From Candidatus Nitrosotalea sinensis (lineage in GTDB: Archaea; Thermoproteota; Nitrososphaeria; Nitrososphaerales; Nitrosopumilaceae), in the NCBI RefSeq assembly GCF_900143675.1, contig NZ_FRFC01000009.1, positions 1-64,000 of the forward strand: a DNA stretch of 64,000 nt. The letters run 5' to 3'. The notes beneath the pieces are model-generated. The model was given only the letters and a program-made list of their open reading frames with translations. It had not been told where the DNA came from and ran no database searches. The translations under genes were made by a program, and so were the position numbers. How positions within the stretch are numbered: position 1 is the first letter of the stretch; the number at the start of each line of letters is the position of its first letter. Shown one piece after another: positions 8,851 to 17,605 of the stretch.

Positions 8851-9087
8851 TCACGGTTTTGTCTCAAAGAACCGTTTAGTAAATTCAGATTCTGCTTTTT
8901 TAATTCGAGTGGAATCAGATATGTCATACGCCATATTTACAAGATCATGTCTAGTCAAATCTGTAACTAGTACATCTTCTTTTTCAGATTCCAAGGAATA
9001 TTCAATGTCATTCAAGATATTCAAATTTTCATCTAGTAGATTTATGCATTCATCCAAAATGTGAATAAAATCATCTTGTTCTTCCAT
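8851..9087 (-). CDS. Small acidic protein, unknown
   Basis: A 78-residue acidic, helix-rich protein with an N-terminal leucine/isoleucine heptad pattern (residues about 5-40), so it may dimerise as a coiled coil. It lacks cysteines, signal peptide and membrane segments. It lies convergent to aroD. I do not recognise a family. Confidence 0.5.
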   Translation of the reverse strand: MEEQDDFIHILDECINLLDENLNILNDIEYSLESEKEDVLVTDLTRHDLVNMAYDISDSTRIKKAESEFTKRFFETKP

Positions 9088-9187
9088 TACATAGGTAATC
9101 TACATATTCATTAATTAACCAATCTCAGATAAAGTCAAAACAGCATACTGTTATTATAAAAGAAAGAACCAAAAATAAGACATCAAG

Positions 9188-9457
9188 ATGACTCAAAACA
9201 ATGTGCCCAGAAATGTAATCATCACAGCCACAGTTGTAACTATTTTGTTGGGGATGTTTCGATTAATGCTATTTTTAATACTTGTTTGGGTTGCAGCATT
9301 ATCATTTATCATCATTTATCAATATACATCGTCAAAAACTTCAAAAGGAAATTTTGTATGTTTGAATTGTGCCACAATACATCAAGGACTCTCTTGCCCA
9401 AAGTGTGGTTCCAAACTAAAAAAAATCTACTCACAAAATGATCGTTACGGGATTTAA
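9188..9457 (+). CDS. Membrane protein with C-terminal zinc ribbon
   Basis: An 89-residue protein with a hydrophobic hairpin at residues about 10-46, then a zinc ribbon with C58-x2-C61 and C70-x2-C73. The ribbon is probably on the cytoplasmic side. A TATA-like TTATTATAAA at about 9152-9161 fits a leaderless start at 9188. Such hybrids are common small archaeal proteins of unknown role. It ends 51 bp before aroE and may be read on the same strand as the shikimate genes. Confidence 0.65.
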   Translation: MTQNNVPRNVIITATVVTILLGMFRLMLFLILVWVAALSFIIIYQYTSSKTSKGNFVCLNCATIHQGLSCPKCGSKLKKIYSQNDRYGI

Positions 9458-9508
9458 GAGAGAACCAGACCATATTCGCTTAAATCATGATTTGCAAATG
9501 ATATACTC

Positions 9509-10330
9509 ATGACAAAGACATATGCAGTGATTGGTGATCCTATAGATCATTCATTCTCACCTGCACTCCATAATGCTGCATTCTTGTTTTTAGGTTTAGA
9601 TTGTACATACATTGCATATAGAATCCCAAAGGGAGAATTAGAGTACGGCATAGAGGCTCTCAAAAAAATCAACATTGCTGGATTCAATGTTACAATTCCA
9701 CACAAGGTAGACATGATGAAGTTTCTTGATGATGCTGATGACATTTGTAAGAAAGTCGGAGCCACAAATACTGTGATAAACAATGAAGGAATCTTCAAAG
9801 GATACAACACAGATGTAGACGGTTTTATAGATCCCATAAAGATGCGAAAAATTGATTCTAGTGGTTCAGACGTTTTATTAATAGGTGCAGGAGGTGCTGC
9901 CAGAGCTATAATAGTAGGATTCAGCAATGAGAAAGTCCGCAAGATAACGATTGCAAACAGAACACGCCAGAGAGCAGACGAAATGATTAGATTTGCACAC
10001 AGTTTAGGATTAGAATCAGAATACCTGGATTTAGAATCAGCTGGAGAAGAGGCAGGCAAATACAAATTTGTCGTAAATGCAACATCAATAGGACTGAAAG
10101 GAATGGGCTGTCCAATTTCTACAAGAAACATAGGCAAAAACACCATAGTGTACGATATTGTATATGTGCCTGTAGAAACTCCCCTGATTGAGAAATCAAA
10201 GAGTCAAGGAGCGACCATCATATATGGGTGGGAAATGCTTCTTGCACAAGCAATGAAATCATTTCAGATTTGGACGGGTAGACCTGCTCCATACGAAGCT
10301 ATGAAATTGACCTTACTTGGGAGATTTTAG
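9509..10330 (+). CDS. aroE: Shikimate dehydrogenase
   Basis: A 273-residue NADP-dependent shikimate dehydrogenase reducing 3-dehydroshikimate to shikimate. The substrate-binding SFSPALHN motif is near residue 14, the catalytic lysine is in NVTIPHK near residue 65, and the nucleotide-binding GAGGAAR motif is near residue 130. The length is normal. It opens a run of five tightly packed genes (aroE, shikimate kinase, aroA, aroC and the fusion), with 2-bp spacing to the next gene. Confidence 0.94.
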   Translation: MTKTYAVIGDPIDHSFSPALHNAAFLFLGLDCTYIAYRIPKGELEYGIEALKKINIAGFNVTIPHKVDMMKFLDDADDICKKVGATNTVINNEGIFKGYNTDVDGFIDPIKMRKIDSSGSDVLLIGAGGAARAIIVGFSNEKVRKITIANRTRQRADEMIRFAHSLGLESEYLDLESAGEEAGKYKFVVNATSIGLKGMGCPISTRNIGKNTIVYDIVYVPVETPLIEKSKSQGATIIYGWEMLLAQAMKSFQIWTGRPAPYEAMKLTLLGRF

Positions 10331-10332
10331 AT

Positions 10333-11187
10333 ATGAATAAAGTTAAAGCTAGTATGCACGGTGCAGTATCTATAGTCAATGCCATAGCAACAGGAAAAGG
10401 TGCTACACTTGGAATATCATTAGGCATAGAAGCAGTAGTGGAAACTCAACCAGGAAAAGGCATAGTTTTTGAAAACAAAGAATCTACCCTTAGCTCTAGA
10501 CTCATAAGAAATGTTGTTGAAACATCAGTGCCAAAAACAGAACTTGAAAAAAATAAAATAACAATTTTTGTCAAATCAGAAATTCCTTCAGGATATGGAT
10601 TAAAGAGTTCAAGTGCAATATCTTCAATAGTATCTCTTGCATGTGCAAAACTTTTCAAGCCAAAAGCTACTGATCTTGAAATCCTCAGAGATGGGGTTAG
10701 CGCATCCATAAAATCCAAGGTTAGCATAACAGGCGCTTTTGATGATGCATGTGCATGTTATTTTGGAGGGTTTGTAGTAACAGACAACTCCAACATAAAG
10801 ATCATCAAGTCAGAAAAAGCTCCAGAAGACTTGACTGCAGTAATATTCATACCAAAATCTAGAAAGAGAGGAAACGTGAAAAAATTAAAGACTCTAAATG
10901 GCGTTTTTGCACAAGCATGGGATCTTGCAAACAAATCAGACTATTGGAATGCAATGATACTCAATGGCTTGGCAACATCAGCTATCTTAGGATCTGATCC
11001 AAAAATCATAACAAGCCTATTGGAAAATGGAGCTCTTGGTGCATCAGTATCAGGCAATGGCCCTTCAATAGCTGCAGTAGTTAAAAACGACAAAGTTTCT
11101 AGCATAAAAAAGACATTTTCATCAATGGAAGGAAGTGTGATAGTATCACCAATCAGTAACAAAAAGGCTGAAGTCCATGAAATGTAA
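10333..11187 (+). CDS. Archaeal shikimate kinase (GHMP family)
   Basis: A 284-residue GHMP-superfamily kinase of the archaeal shikimate kinase type, unrelated to bacterial AroK. The ATP-binding loop PSGYGLKSSSA is at about residues 84-94, and the C-terminal motif GASVSGNGPSIAAV is present. It phosphorylates shikimate at O3. Its position between aroE and aroA identifies it better than sequence alone. It overlaps aroA by 11 bp. Confidence 0.92.
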   Translation: MNKVKASMHGAVSIVNAIATGKGATLGISLGIEAVVETQPGKGIVFENKESTLSSRLIRNVVETSVPKTELEKNKITIFVKSEIPSGYGLKSSSAISSIVSLACAKLFKPKATDLEILRDGVSASIKSKVSITGAFDDACACYFGGFVVTDNSNIKIIKSEKAPEDLTAVIFIPKSRKRGNVKKLKTLNGVFAQAWDLANKSDYWNAMILNGLATSAILGSDPKIITSLLENGALGASVSGNGPSIAAVVKNDKVSSIKKTFSSMEGSVIVSPISNKKAEVHEM

Positions 11188-12439
11188 AGTGGACAAATCA
11201 ATACTCACAGGTGTCATAGCATGCCCTCCAAACAAGAGTTATTCCCATAGATCAATATTTCTCGCTTCACTTGCAAATGGAAAAAGCATTCTAAGAAATG
11301 TATTACTTTCCAGAGACACATTGGCAACAGTAGAAGCATGTAGAGCATTTGGGGCAAACATAGAGATCAATGGTTCTACAGTCACTATACAAAGCAATGG
11401 AACCATAATTCCACAAACTAATCAGATTGACGCATCAAATTCTGGCACTACCATCAGAATTGCAACTGCTATTGCTTCTCTCTCTGACAAAACAATAATC
11501 CTTACAGGAGATTCAAGTTTAAGAAAAAGACCTATGCAACCTTTACTTGATTCATTAAATGCATTAGGAGTATCCACCACATCAACAGATGGTAAACCCC
11601 CAGTGGCAATAAGAGGAAAATTAATTGGCGGGACAACACGAATATCAGGATCAATATCAAGTCAATTCATCTCAGCCCTTTTGATTGCAGGTCCAAAAAT
11701 GAAAGATGGTTTAACAATAGATATTGATGGAGATCTAGTATCAAAACCATATCTTGATGCAACCATCGCCACCATGCAGAAATTTGGTGTTGCTGTTAAT
11801 GTAATATCACAATACAAACGATATCACATACCAAACCAAGAATACAAAGCAACTAATTTTGTAGTTCCATCCGATTTCTCCAGCATGGCGCTTTTACTGT
11901 CTGCAGCAGTATTAGTGGGACAAAATATGGAAATTGATGCATCCATTGGAGATCTACCCCAAGGTGACAGGCAGATATTGACATATCTAGAAAAATTAGG
12001 AGTAAAAATAAAAATTGCAGACAAGATAACCATCATATCTCCAGATCGTCTAAATGGAGGAAAATTTGATCTTTCCAACAATCCAGACCTATTACCACCC
12101 ATGGCAATATTGGCATTAAAGACAGCAAAACCTATCGAGATTTACAATGTAAAACATGCCAGATTCAAAGAAACTGACAGAATAGCAATCTTAGCCAAAG
12201 AACTCACAAAAGTAGGAATAAGAGTTACAGAGAAAGAAGATGGCATGATTCTTGAAGCCCCAGAAACTCTAAAGAGTGCAGAGCTAGAGTCGTCAGAGGA
12301 TCATAGGCTTTTCATGGCATTTTCCATAGTAGGAATGGTCATTGGAAACTGTATTGTAACTGATCCTGATTCTGTAGACGTGTCATATCCAACATTTGTG
12401 GAAGACATGAAAAAGATTGGAGCAAACATAACAATCTGA
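11177..12439 (+). CDS. aroA: 3-phosphoshikimate 1-carboxyvinyltransferase (EPSP synthase)
   Basis: A 420-residue EPSP synthase that transfers enolpyruvate to shikimate-3-phosphate. The N-terminal PPNKSYSHR segment with the substrate-binding lysine, the NSGTTIR motif near residue 90, and the RFKETDRI segment in the C-terminal half are all visible. The start overlaps the kinase gene by 11 bp, which suggests coupled translation. It has normal length and no deletions. Confidence 0.95.
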   Translation: MKCKVDKSILTGVIACPPNKSYSHRSIFLASLANGKSILRNVLLSRDTLATVEACRAFGANIEINGSTVTIQSNGTIIPQTNQIDASNSGTTIRIATAIASLSDKTIILTGDSSLRKRPMQPLLDSLNALGVSTTSTDGKPPVAIRGKLIGGTTRISGSISSQFISALLIAGPKMKDGLTIDIDGDLVSKPYLDATIATMQKFGVAVNVISQYKRYHIPNQEYKATNFVVPSDFSSMALLLSAAVLVGQNMEIDASIGDLPQGDRQILTYLEKLGVKIKIADKITIISPDRLNGGKFDLSNNPDLLPPMAILALKTAKPIEIYNVKHARFKETDRIAILAKELTKVGIRVTEKEDGMILEAPETLKSAELESSEDHRLFMAFSIVGMVIGNCIVTDPDSVDVSYPTFVEDMKKIGANITI

Positions 12440-12511
12440 GTTTTGCAGAAGTCTTCTGAAACAAACTCAAATTCCTATAAGGAATATAAACATGTAAAAG
12501 GAAATTTTATC

Positions 12512-13609
12512 ATGTCTACAAGTAGCATAGGCCAACGTTTTATTTTTACAAGTTTTGGAGAAAGCCATGGAAAGTGCATAGGTGCCACAGTAGACGGCTG
12601 TCCAGCAGGATTGAAAATTGAGGAAAAGGACATTCAAGAAATGTTAGATTTACGCAAACCCGGTCAGTCAATTATCACAACCCAAAGAAAGGAAGAAGAC
12701 AAGGTAGAGATTCTTTCAGGGGTATACAATGGACATACAACAGGAGCACCAATTACAATGATCATCTGGAACAAAGATCAACGATCACGCGATTATGACA
12801 ATCTTGCAATCAAACCAAGACCAGGGCACTCTGACTATCCAGCTTTTATAAAATACAACGGGTTCAATGACATTCGCGGTGGAGGTAGATTTTCAGGAAG
12901 ACTGACCGCCACATTTGTAATGGCAGGAGCAATAGCAAGAAAGCTTCTTTTGGAAACATTAGGAATTGAGACTTTTTCCTACACATGTAAGGTTGGAAAT
13001 GTAAGTATGAAAAAACAAGCCACGATAGGTATGAAAAATTCAATATACAAAAATGAGGTGAGATGTCCTGATTCAAAGATTGCTGCAAAGATGCGTGAAG
13101 CAATTCTTGCAGTAAGACGCAAAGGCGATTCCGTTGGAGGAGTAATTGAATCGATTACAATGAATTTACCAGTAGGGTTAGGTGAACCAATTTTCGGTTC
13201 TCTAGAGTCAGATCTTAGTAAGGCTATTTTTTCAATTCCAGCTGTAAAGGGAATTGAATTTGGTTCCGGTTTTCATGGTTCTACTTTACAAGGTTCAGAA
13301 AATAATGATGAGTTCATAATTAAAAATGGAAAAATTCAAACAAGAACAAACAATGCTGGTGGAATTCTAGGAGGCATATCTACCGGCATGCCATTAGTTT
13401 TACGAGTAGCGTTTAAACCAGCTTCATCAATTGCAAAAAAACAAAGAACTGTTGATCTACATACAAAAAAACCCTCATCATTAATAGTACAAGGAAGACA
13501 CGATCCATGTGTAGTTCCACGTGCACCACCTGTAGTTGATTCATTGGTATCAGTAGTACTGGCAGATCATGCAATAAGGGCAGGATTTATCCCTCAGGTC
13601 ATAAAGTAA
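12512..13609 (+). CDS. aroC: Chorismate synthase
   Basis: A 365-residue flavin-dependent chorismate synthase. Typical segments are FGESHGKCIGATVDGCPAG at the N-terminus, RPGHSDYPA, and the RGGGRFSGRLTA region. The frame is open from TTG 12443, but ATG 12512 gives the usual N-terminus and sits about 25 bp after a TATA-like element at 12484-12491, so aroC probably has its own promoter inside the cluster. It produces chorismate for the fusion protein immediately downstream. Confidence 0.95.
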   Translation: MSTSSIGQRFIFTSFGESHGKCIGATVDGCPAGLKIEEKDIQEMLDLRKPGQSIITTQRKEEDKVEILSGVYNGHTTGAPITMIIWNKDQRSRDYDNLAIKPRPGHSDYPAFIKYNGFNDIRGGGRFSGRLTATFVMAGAIARKLLLETLGIETFSYTCKVGNVSMKKQATIGMKNSIYKNEVRCPDSKIAAKMREAILAVRRKGDSVGGVIESITMNLPVGLGEPIFGSLESDLSKAIFSIPAVKGIEFGSGFHGSTLQGSENNDEFIIKNGKIQTRTNNAGGILGGISTGMPLVLRVAFKPASSIAKKQRTVDLHTKKPSSLIVQGRHDPCVVPRAPPVVDSLVSVVLADHAIRAGFIPQVIK

Positions 13610-13612
13610 GAG

Positions 13613-14980
13613 ATGTCAGACATTAACAACCTCCGTGACAAAATAGACAAGATAACATTCGACATATTGAGACTGTTTAAAGAACGAAATGATATTGCAA
13701 AAGAGATTGGAAATCTAAAGAACAATCTAAAAATGAATATCACAAACGAAGAGAGAGAAAATCAATTGCGTGTGAAGGTTCTCTCCTTATGTAAAGAGAT
13801 AGGACTAGAAGAAAAAATGGCCATGAATATGTTAAATCTCCTCTTGAATGAATCAGTCAAGATTCAATCGTCAGAAAAACAGACACATTTGACAATATTT
13901 TTGAAAGCAAAAAAGATGGAAAAAGAAGGCAAAAAAATAATTCACATGGAAGTAGGAGAACCTGATTTTCTACCCCCTCAGATAGTCAATAATGCTCTTT
14001 CAGAAATATACCATAAAGGATATACAAAATATGGAGATTCAAAAGGAATGATAGAATTCAGAGACGCTCTTTCAAAGTACATCTTGAAAAAATTTGGTGC
14101 AAACACATCATCTCAAAATATTCTGATATCTCCAGGAGCACGCTTCTCGGTTTTTCTTGCAATATCTAGTTTGTTAAGTCCGGGAGATGAGATCATTGTA
14201 ATAGAACCAGCATGGCCTGCATACAGGGACAATGCACTAAATTCAGGAGTAAAAGTCAGAACAGTACATACAACATTAGAAAACAAGTGGGAACCCAAGA
14301 TTGAGGATATTGAAAATACAATAAACAAGAATACAAAGATGATAGTTCTCAATTATCCAAATAATCCTACTGGTAAAATTCTTCCAGCATCACTACAAGA
14401 CAAGATAATAGAATTAGCAATAAAAAATGACTTGTACGTATTAAGTGATGAAATTTATTCAGAATATGCAAACAAACCCTGGAAGAGTGTTCTCACATAT
14501 GGATATCCCAAGTCAATAATAACACAATCATTTTCAAAATCACATGCTATGACCGGTTTTAGAATAGGATATGCAATATCAAGTCCAGAAATAATTGAAA
14601 AAATGTCAAAACTACAGGCCCTTGCACTTACAAATGTATCAGAACCAATTCAATATGTAGCCATGAGAGCATTGGAAGCTGATACATCGGACAATGCCAA
14701 GATCATAAGAAATAGACTAAAATCAATAATAGAAAAGGCAAAAACCATGGGATTAGATTTTGTGGAACCAGATGGTGCGATGTATCTTTTTGCCAAAATA
14801 AGACAAGAGAACTTTGATTCAATAGAATTTACAAGTAAGCTTTTAGATGCAGGTGTTGCAATAGCTCCTGGAGATGGTTTTGGTAACTATAATGGGTTTG
14901 TCAGGATATCAGCCTGCCAGCCAGAAGATACACTTAATCAGGGAATGCAAATAATAGAGGAGAGGTTGAAAAACAAATAA
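13613..14980 (+). CDS. Chorismate mutase-aminotransferase fusion
   Basis: A 455-residue protein with two domains. Residues 1 to about 85 are an AroQ-type chorismate mutase (LRDKIDKITFDILRLFKERNDIAKEIG, here described in two parts: R8, K12 and the later K and E in the helical core). The rest is a class I (aspartate-type) aminotransferase with the NYPNNPTG segment and the PLP lysine K309 in SFSKSHAMTGFR. It should convert chorismate to prephenate and transaminate an aromatic or prephenate substrate. It lies 3 bp after aroC and overlaps tyrA by one base. Substrate of the transaminase domain is inferred. Confidence 0.88.
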   Translation: MSDINNLRDKIDKITFDILRLFKERNDIAKEIGNLKNNLKMNITNEERENQLRVKVLSLCKEIGLEEKMAMNMLNLLLNESVKIQSSEKQTHLTIFLKAKKMEKEGKKIIHMEVGEPDFLPPQIVNNALSEIYHKGYTKYGDSKGMIEFRDALSKYILKKFGANTSSQNILISPGARFSVFLAISSLLSPGDEIIVIEPAWPAYRDNALNSGVKVRTVHTTLENKWEPKIEDIENTINKNTKMIVLNYPNNPTGKILPASLQDKIIELAIKNDLYVLSDEIYSEYANKPWKSVLTYGYPKSIITQSFSKSHAMTGFRIGYAISSPEIIEKMSKLQALALTNVSEPIQYVAMRALEADTSDNAKIIRNRLKSIIEKAKTMGLDFVEPDGAMYLFAKIRQENFDSIEFTSKLLDAGVAIAPGDGFGNYNGFVRISACQPEDTLNQGMQIIEERLKNK

Positions 14981-15834
14981 TGAAAAAAAAGATGGCAGTA
15001 ATTGGTGCAGAGGGACAGATGGGAAAATGGTTTTCAAAGTATTTCCTTGACAAGGGTTATGAAATAATAGGATATGACTCGGAAAAAGAGATTTTAAACA
15101 AGTCAATTACAAAAGCCCAATCTCTGGTTGGTGCTATTTTGGCAGCAGATTATGTCATCTTGTGCATACCAGTTAAACGAACGCCTGAAACAATAAGGCT
15201 AATTGCAAAAGAGATGAAACGCGATTCTTATCTCATAGACATATCTTCCCTCAAAACAAAAACAGCTGCAGCACTCTCAAAAATACCAGACAAGGTAAAT
15301 CCAATTTGTATTCATCCAATGTTTGGACCAGGAACTAAGAAACTCAAAGGACAAAACATCATATCCATTCCAATAAGAGACGCAAAAAAAGAAATGGCAG
15401 TTGCCAAATCATTGTTTGAAGAAGCAAACTTTGTTCAAATAGATGCTACAGAACATGACAAAAAAATAGCAATGGTGTTAGGAATGCCGCATTTAGTAAA
15501 CTTGGCACTTGCCAACATATTTGCAAAAGAAGAAAACTTTTCACTGGTTGAAAAAATGGCAGGAACTACATTCAAGGCACAAAAATTTCTTACCACAGGT
15601 ATAATGACAGAACCTCAGGAGCTTATTGAAACAATAATTTCCAATCCTGAAATAAGAAGATATGCAGAAGAATTCTGGAAGGACATTGGAAGAATGTTAA
15701 TTTTGATTCAAGAAAATAAAACAGAAGAGATGATAAAATACATTGCAAGTGCAAAAGAAAGACTTGCCAAGAATATTGATCTTGAAGAATCATACAAGAA
15801 GCTTGTTACAATGGTAAATTCCATAGAAAAATAA
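14980..15834 (+). CDS. tyrA: Prephenate or arogenate dehydrogenase
   Basis: A 284-residue TyrA-type dehydrogenase with the N-terminal Rossmann motif GAEGQMGKWF (residues about 9-18) and the HPMFGP substrate motif near residue 106. It has no fused chorismate mutase, unlike E. coli TyrA. The gene starts within the stop codon of the fusion gene (TAATG). If the upstream aminotransferase acts on prephenate, this enzyme would work on arogenate; the sequence alone does not settle this. Confidence 0.88.
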   Translation: MKKKMAVIGAEGQMGKWFSKYFLDKGYEIIGYDSEKEILNKSITKAQSLVGAILAADYVILCIPVKRTPETIRLIAKEMKRDSYLIDISSLKTKTAAALSKIPDKVNPICIHPMFGPGTKKLKGQNIISIPIRDAKKEMAVAKSLFEEANFVQIDATEHDKKIAMVLGMPHLVNLALANIFAKEENFSLVEKMAGTTFKAQKFLTTGIMTEPQELIETIISNPEIRRYAEEFWKDIGRMLILIQENKTEEMIKYIASAKERLAKNIDLEESYKKLVTMVNSIEK

Positions 15835-16239
15835 TTGAAAACCACCAAAATAGTAACATCTTTTCTTACACAGGGTGACAAGTATCTCATCCTCAAACGT
15901 AGTAACAAAGTTAGGACAATGAAAGAGTTATGGGCAGGAATAAGTGGCATCATCGAAGGCAATGAAGAGCCATTATACAGAGCAAAGAAAGAGATACACG
16001 AAGAGACGAATATTACAGAAGATCAAATAACTCTAATTCGTACCGCTACACAGATGAGAATAGACTCTCCTCAATACAAAGATCATGAGTGGTTAATTTT
16101 TCCATTTTTATTTTCAGTAAGGGAGCCAAAGATACGATTGAATTGGGAAAATTCAGATTATCAATGGATAACCATCCCAGATCTTGTAAAATTCCAAACA
16201 GTCCCAAGCCTTGAAAAAGTACTAACCAGTTTGCTGTAG
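15835..16239 (+). CDS. NUDIX hydrolase
   Basis: A 134-residue NUDIX protein starting at TTG directly after the tyrA stop. The NUDIX box runs from GIIEG to HEETN at about residues 39-60, with the essential EExx pattern intact; the usual R at its start is K and the usual G near its end is N. It probably hydrolyses a nucleoside diphosphate derivative. The substrate is not evident. It may only be co-transcribed with the aromatic genes. The 3' end overlaps convergent thiC by 18 bp. Confidence 0.8.
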   Translation: MKTTKIVTSFLTQGDKYLILKRSNKVRTMKELWAGISGIIEGNEEPLYRAKKEIHEETNITEDQITLIRTATQMRIDSPQYKDHEWLIFPFLFSVREPKIRLNWENSDYQWITIPDLVKFQTVPSLEKVLTSLL

Positions 16240-17550
16240 ATTTTCTACTTCTGTTTTTGCCAATCTCTGCTGTGGTAGCATTATGTATACACATGCACCA
16301 CCACACATGGTACATGGAACAGTGTTTCCCTTCAATTGGCCAGTTCTTGCATGTATACGAGATGCTTCTTCTGGATCAATTGAGAGTGCAATTTGTTTTT
16401 CCCAATTCAGTGTTCTTCGTGCTTCAGTCATTTCGGCATCCCATTTTATTGCCTTATCCCTGAGTTTGACAAGATCACCTGCATGTGCTGCAATTCTATA
16501 TGCAATCAATCCAGCTTTGACCTCTTCTGCAGTAGGCAATGCAAGGTGTTCTGCAGGAGTTAGATAGCACAATAAATCAACACCTTCACTTGCAGAGACT
16601 GCAGCACCAATTGCGCTTGCAATATGATCATGACCTGAAGCGACATCGGTAACCAGCGGACCTAGAACATAATATGGAACCTCACCAATCAAAGACTTGG
16701 CCAATCGCACATTTGCAGCTACTTCATTTAATGGGACGTGTCCAGGCCCCTCAACCATCACTTGGACGTCTTTTTCATGAGCAGTTTTTGTCAGTCTTGA
16801 GATATTTATCATCTCTTGTACTTGGAGTTCATCATGAGAATCAAGTATGGAGCCAGGTCTTAGTGCATCACCAAGACTAAAAGTGACATCATGTTTTCGT
16901 GCAAGTTCTATAAGATAATCAAAGTGCTCATAGTATGGATTTTCTTTATCATATTTGAGCATCCATGCAGCTGTTATAGTTCCACCCTTGCTTACTATAC
17001 CAGCATGTCTGTTGACTGCAAGTATACGTTTTGCAATATCTTTTGTAATACCAGAATGTATAGTAGTGTAATCCACCCCATCTTTTACATTACGTTCAAA
17101 CGCGTTTAGAAAATCATCTTCTGTGATATCAAGAGGATTTTTGTGTTTTTCCACACCATAGTTGTATGCTTCATAAACTGGGACAGTGCCAAAGGCAATA
17201 GGAGCTGCTTCCAATAGTCTTCTTCTAAACACCCCAACATCTCCACCATCACTAAGATCCATGATAGTATCAGCATGATATCTTATTGCGACTTCAGCTT
17301 TTCTTACTTCCTCCTCAAGATTTTGATTCAATGTAGAATTTCCAATGTTTACGTTTACTTTTGTTTTCATCCCTTTTCCTATTCCTACTACTCTAATCTT
17401 CTGCTTCCTAGTATTGTTATGAGGAATTATAATAGATCCATTTGCAATCTTTGGAATTAACCAATCTAATGTCACATCCTCGTCATGTGCTACCGCTTTC
17501 ATTTCATCTGTAGCAATTCCTCTCCTAGCCGCGCTCATTTGTGTAGTCAA
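16222..17550 (-). CDS. thiC: Phosphomethylpyrimidine synthase
   Basis: A 442-residue ThiC, the radical SAM enzyme that rearranges aminoimidazole ribotide to HMP phosphate in thiamine synthesis. The EGPGHVP motif and the LGDALRPGS motif are present. The C-terminal iron-sulphur motif reads CTMCGGAC, with 2 and 3 residues between the cysteines. The start TTG 17550 keeps the conserved TTQM N-terminus; ATG 17538 is an alternative. It is divergent from thiDN with a 55-bp shared promoter region. Confidence 0.94.
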   Translation of the reverse strand: MTTQMSAARRGIATDEMKAVAHDEDVTLDWLIPKIANGSIIIPHNNTRKQKIRVVGIGKGMKTKVNVNIGNSTLNQNLEEEVRKAEVAIRYHADTIMDLSDGGDVGVFRRRLLEAAPIAFGTVPVYEAYNYGVEKHKNPLDITEDDFLNAFERNVKDGVDYTTIHSGITKDIAKRILAVNRHAGIVSKGGTITAAWMLKYDKENPYYEHFDYLIELARKHDVTFSLGDALRPGSILDSHDELQVQEMINISRLTKTAHEKDVQVMVEGPGHVPLNEVAANVRLAKSLIGEVPYYVLGPLVTDVASGHDHIASAIGAAVSASEGVDLLCYLTPAEHLALPTAEEVKAGLIAYRIAAHAGDLVKLRDKAIKWDAEMTEARRTLNWEKQIALSIDPEEASRIHARTGQLKGNTVPCTMCGGACVYIMLPQQRLAKTEVENLQQTG

Positions 17551-17605
17551 ATTACTATTTTTATCCAGTGATTGGATTTAAACGTGAGTTTCTAAACCAA
17601 AGATC

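Noticed and set aside
16222-17550. Abnormal ThiC cluster motif (C-x2-C-x3-C)
   Set aside because: The spacing differs from E. coli ThiC by one residue, but as I recall short archaeal ThiC proteins share it, so it is probably normal for this branch.
17551-17605. TPP riboswitch between thiC and thiDN
   Set aside because: The 55-bp gap is filled by the two divergent promoters and has no THI-box-like sequence.
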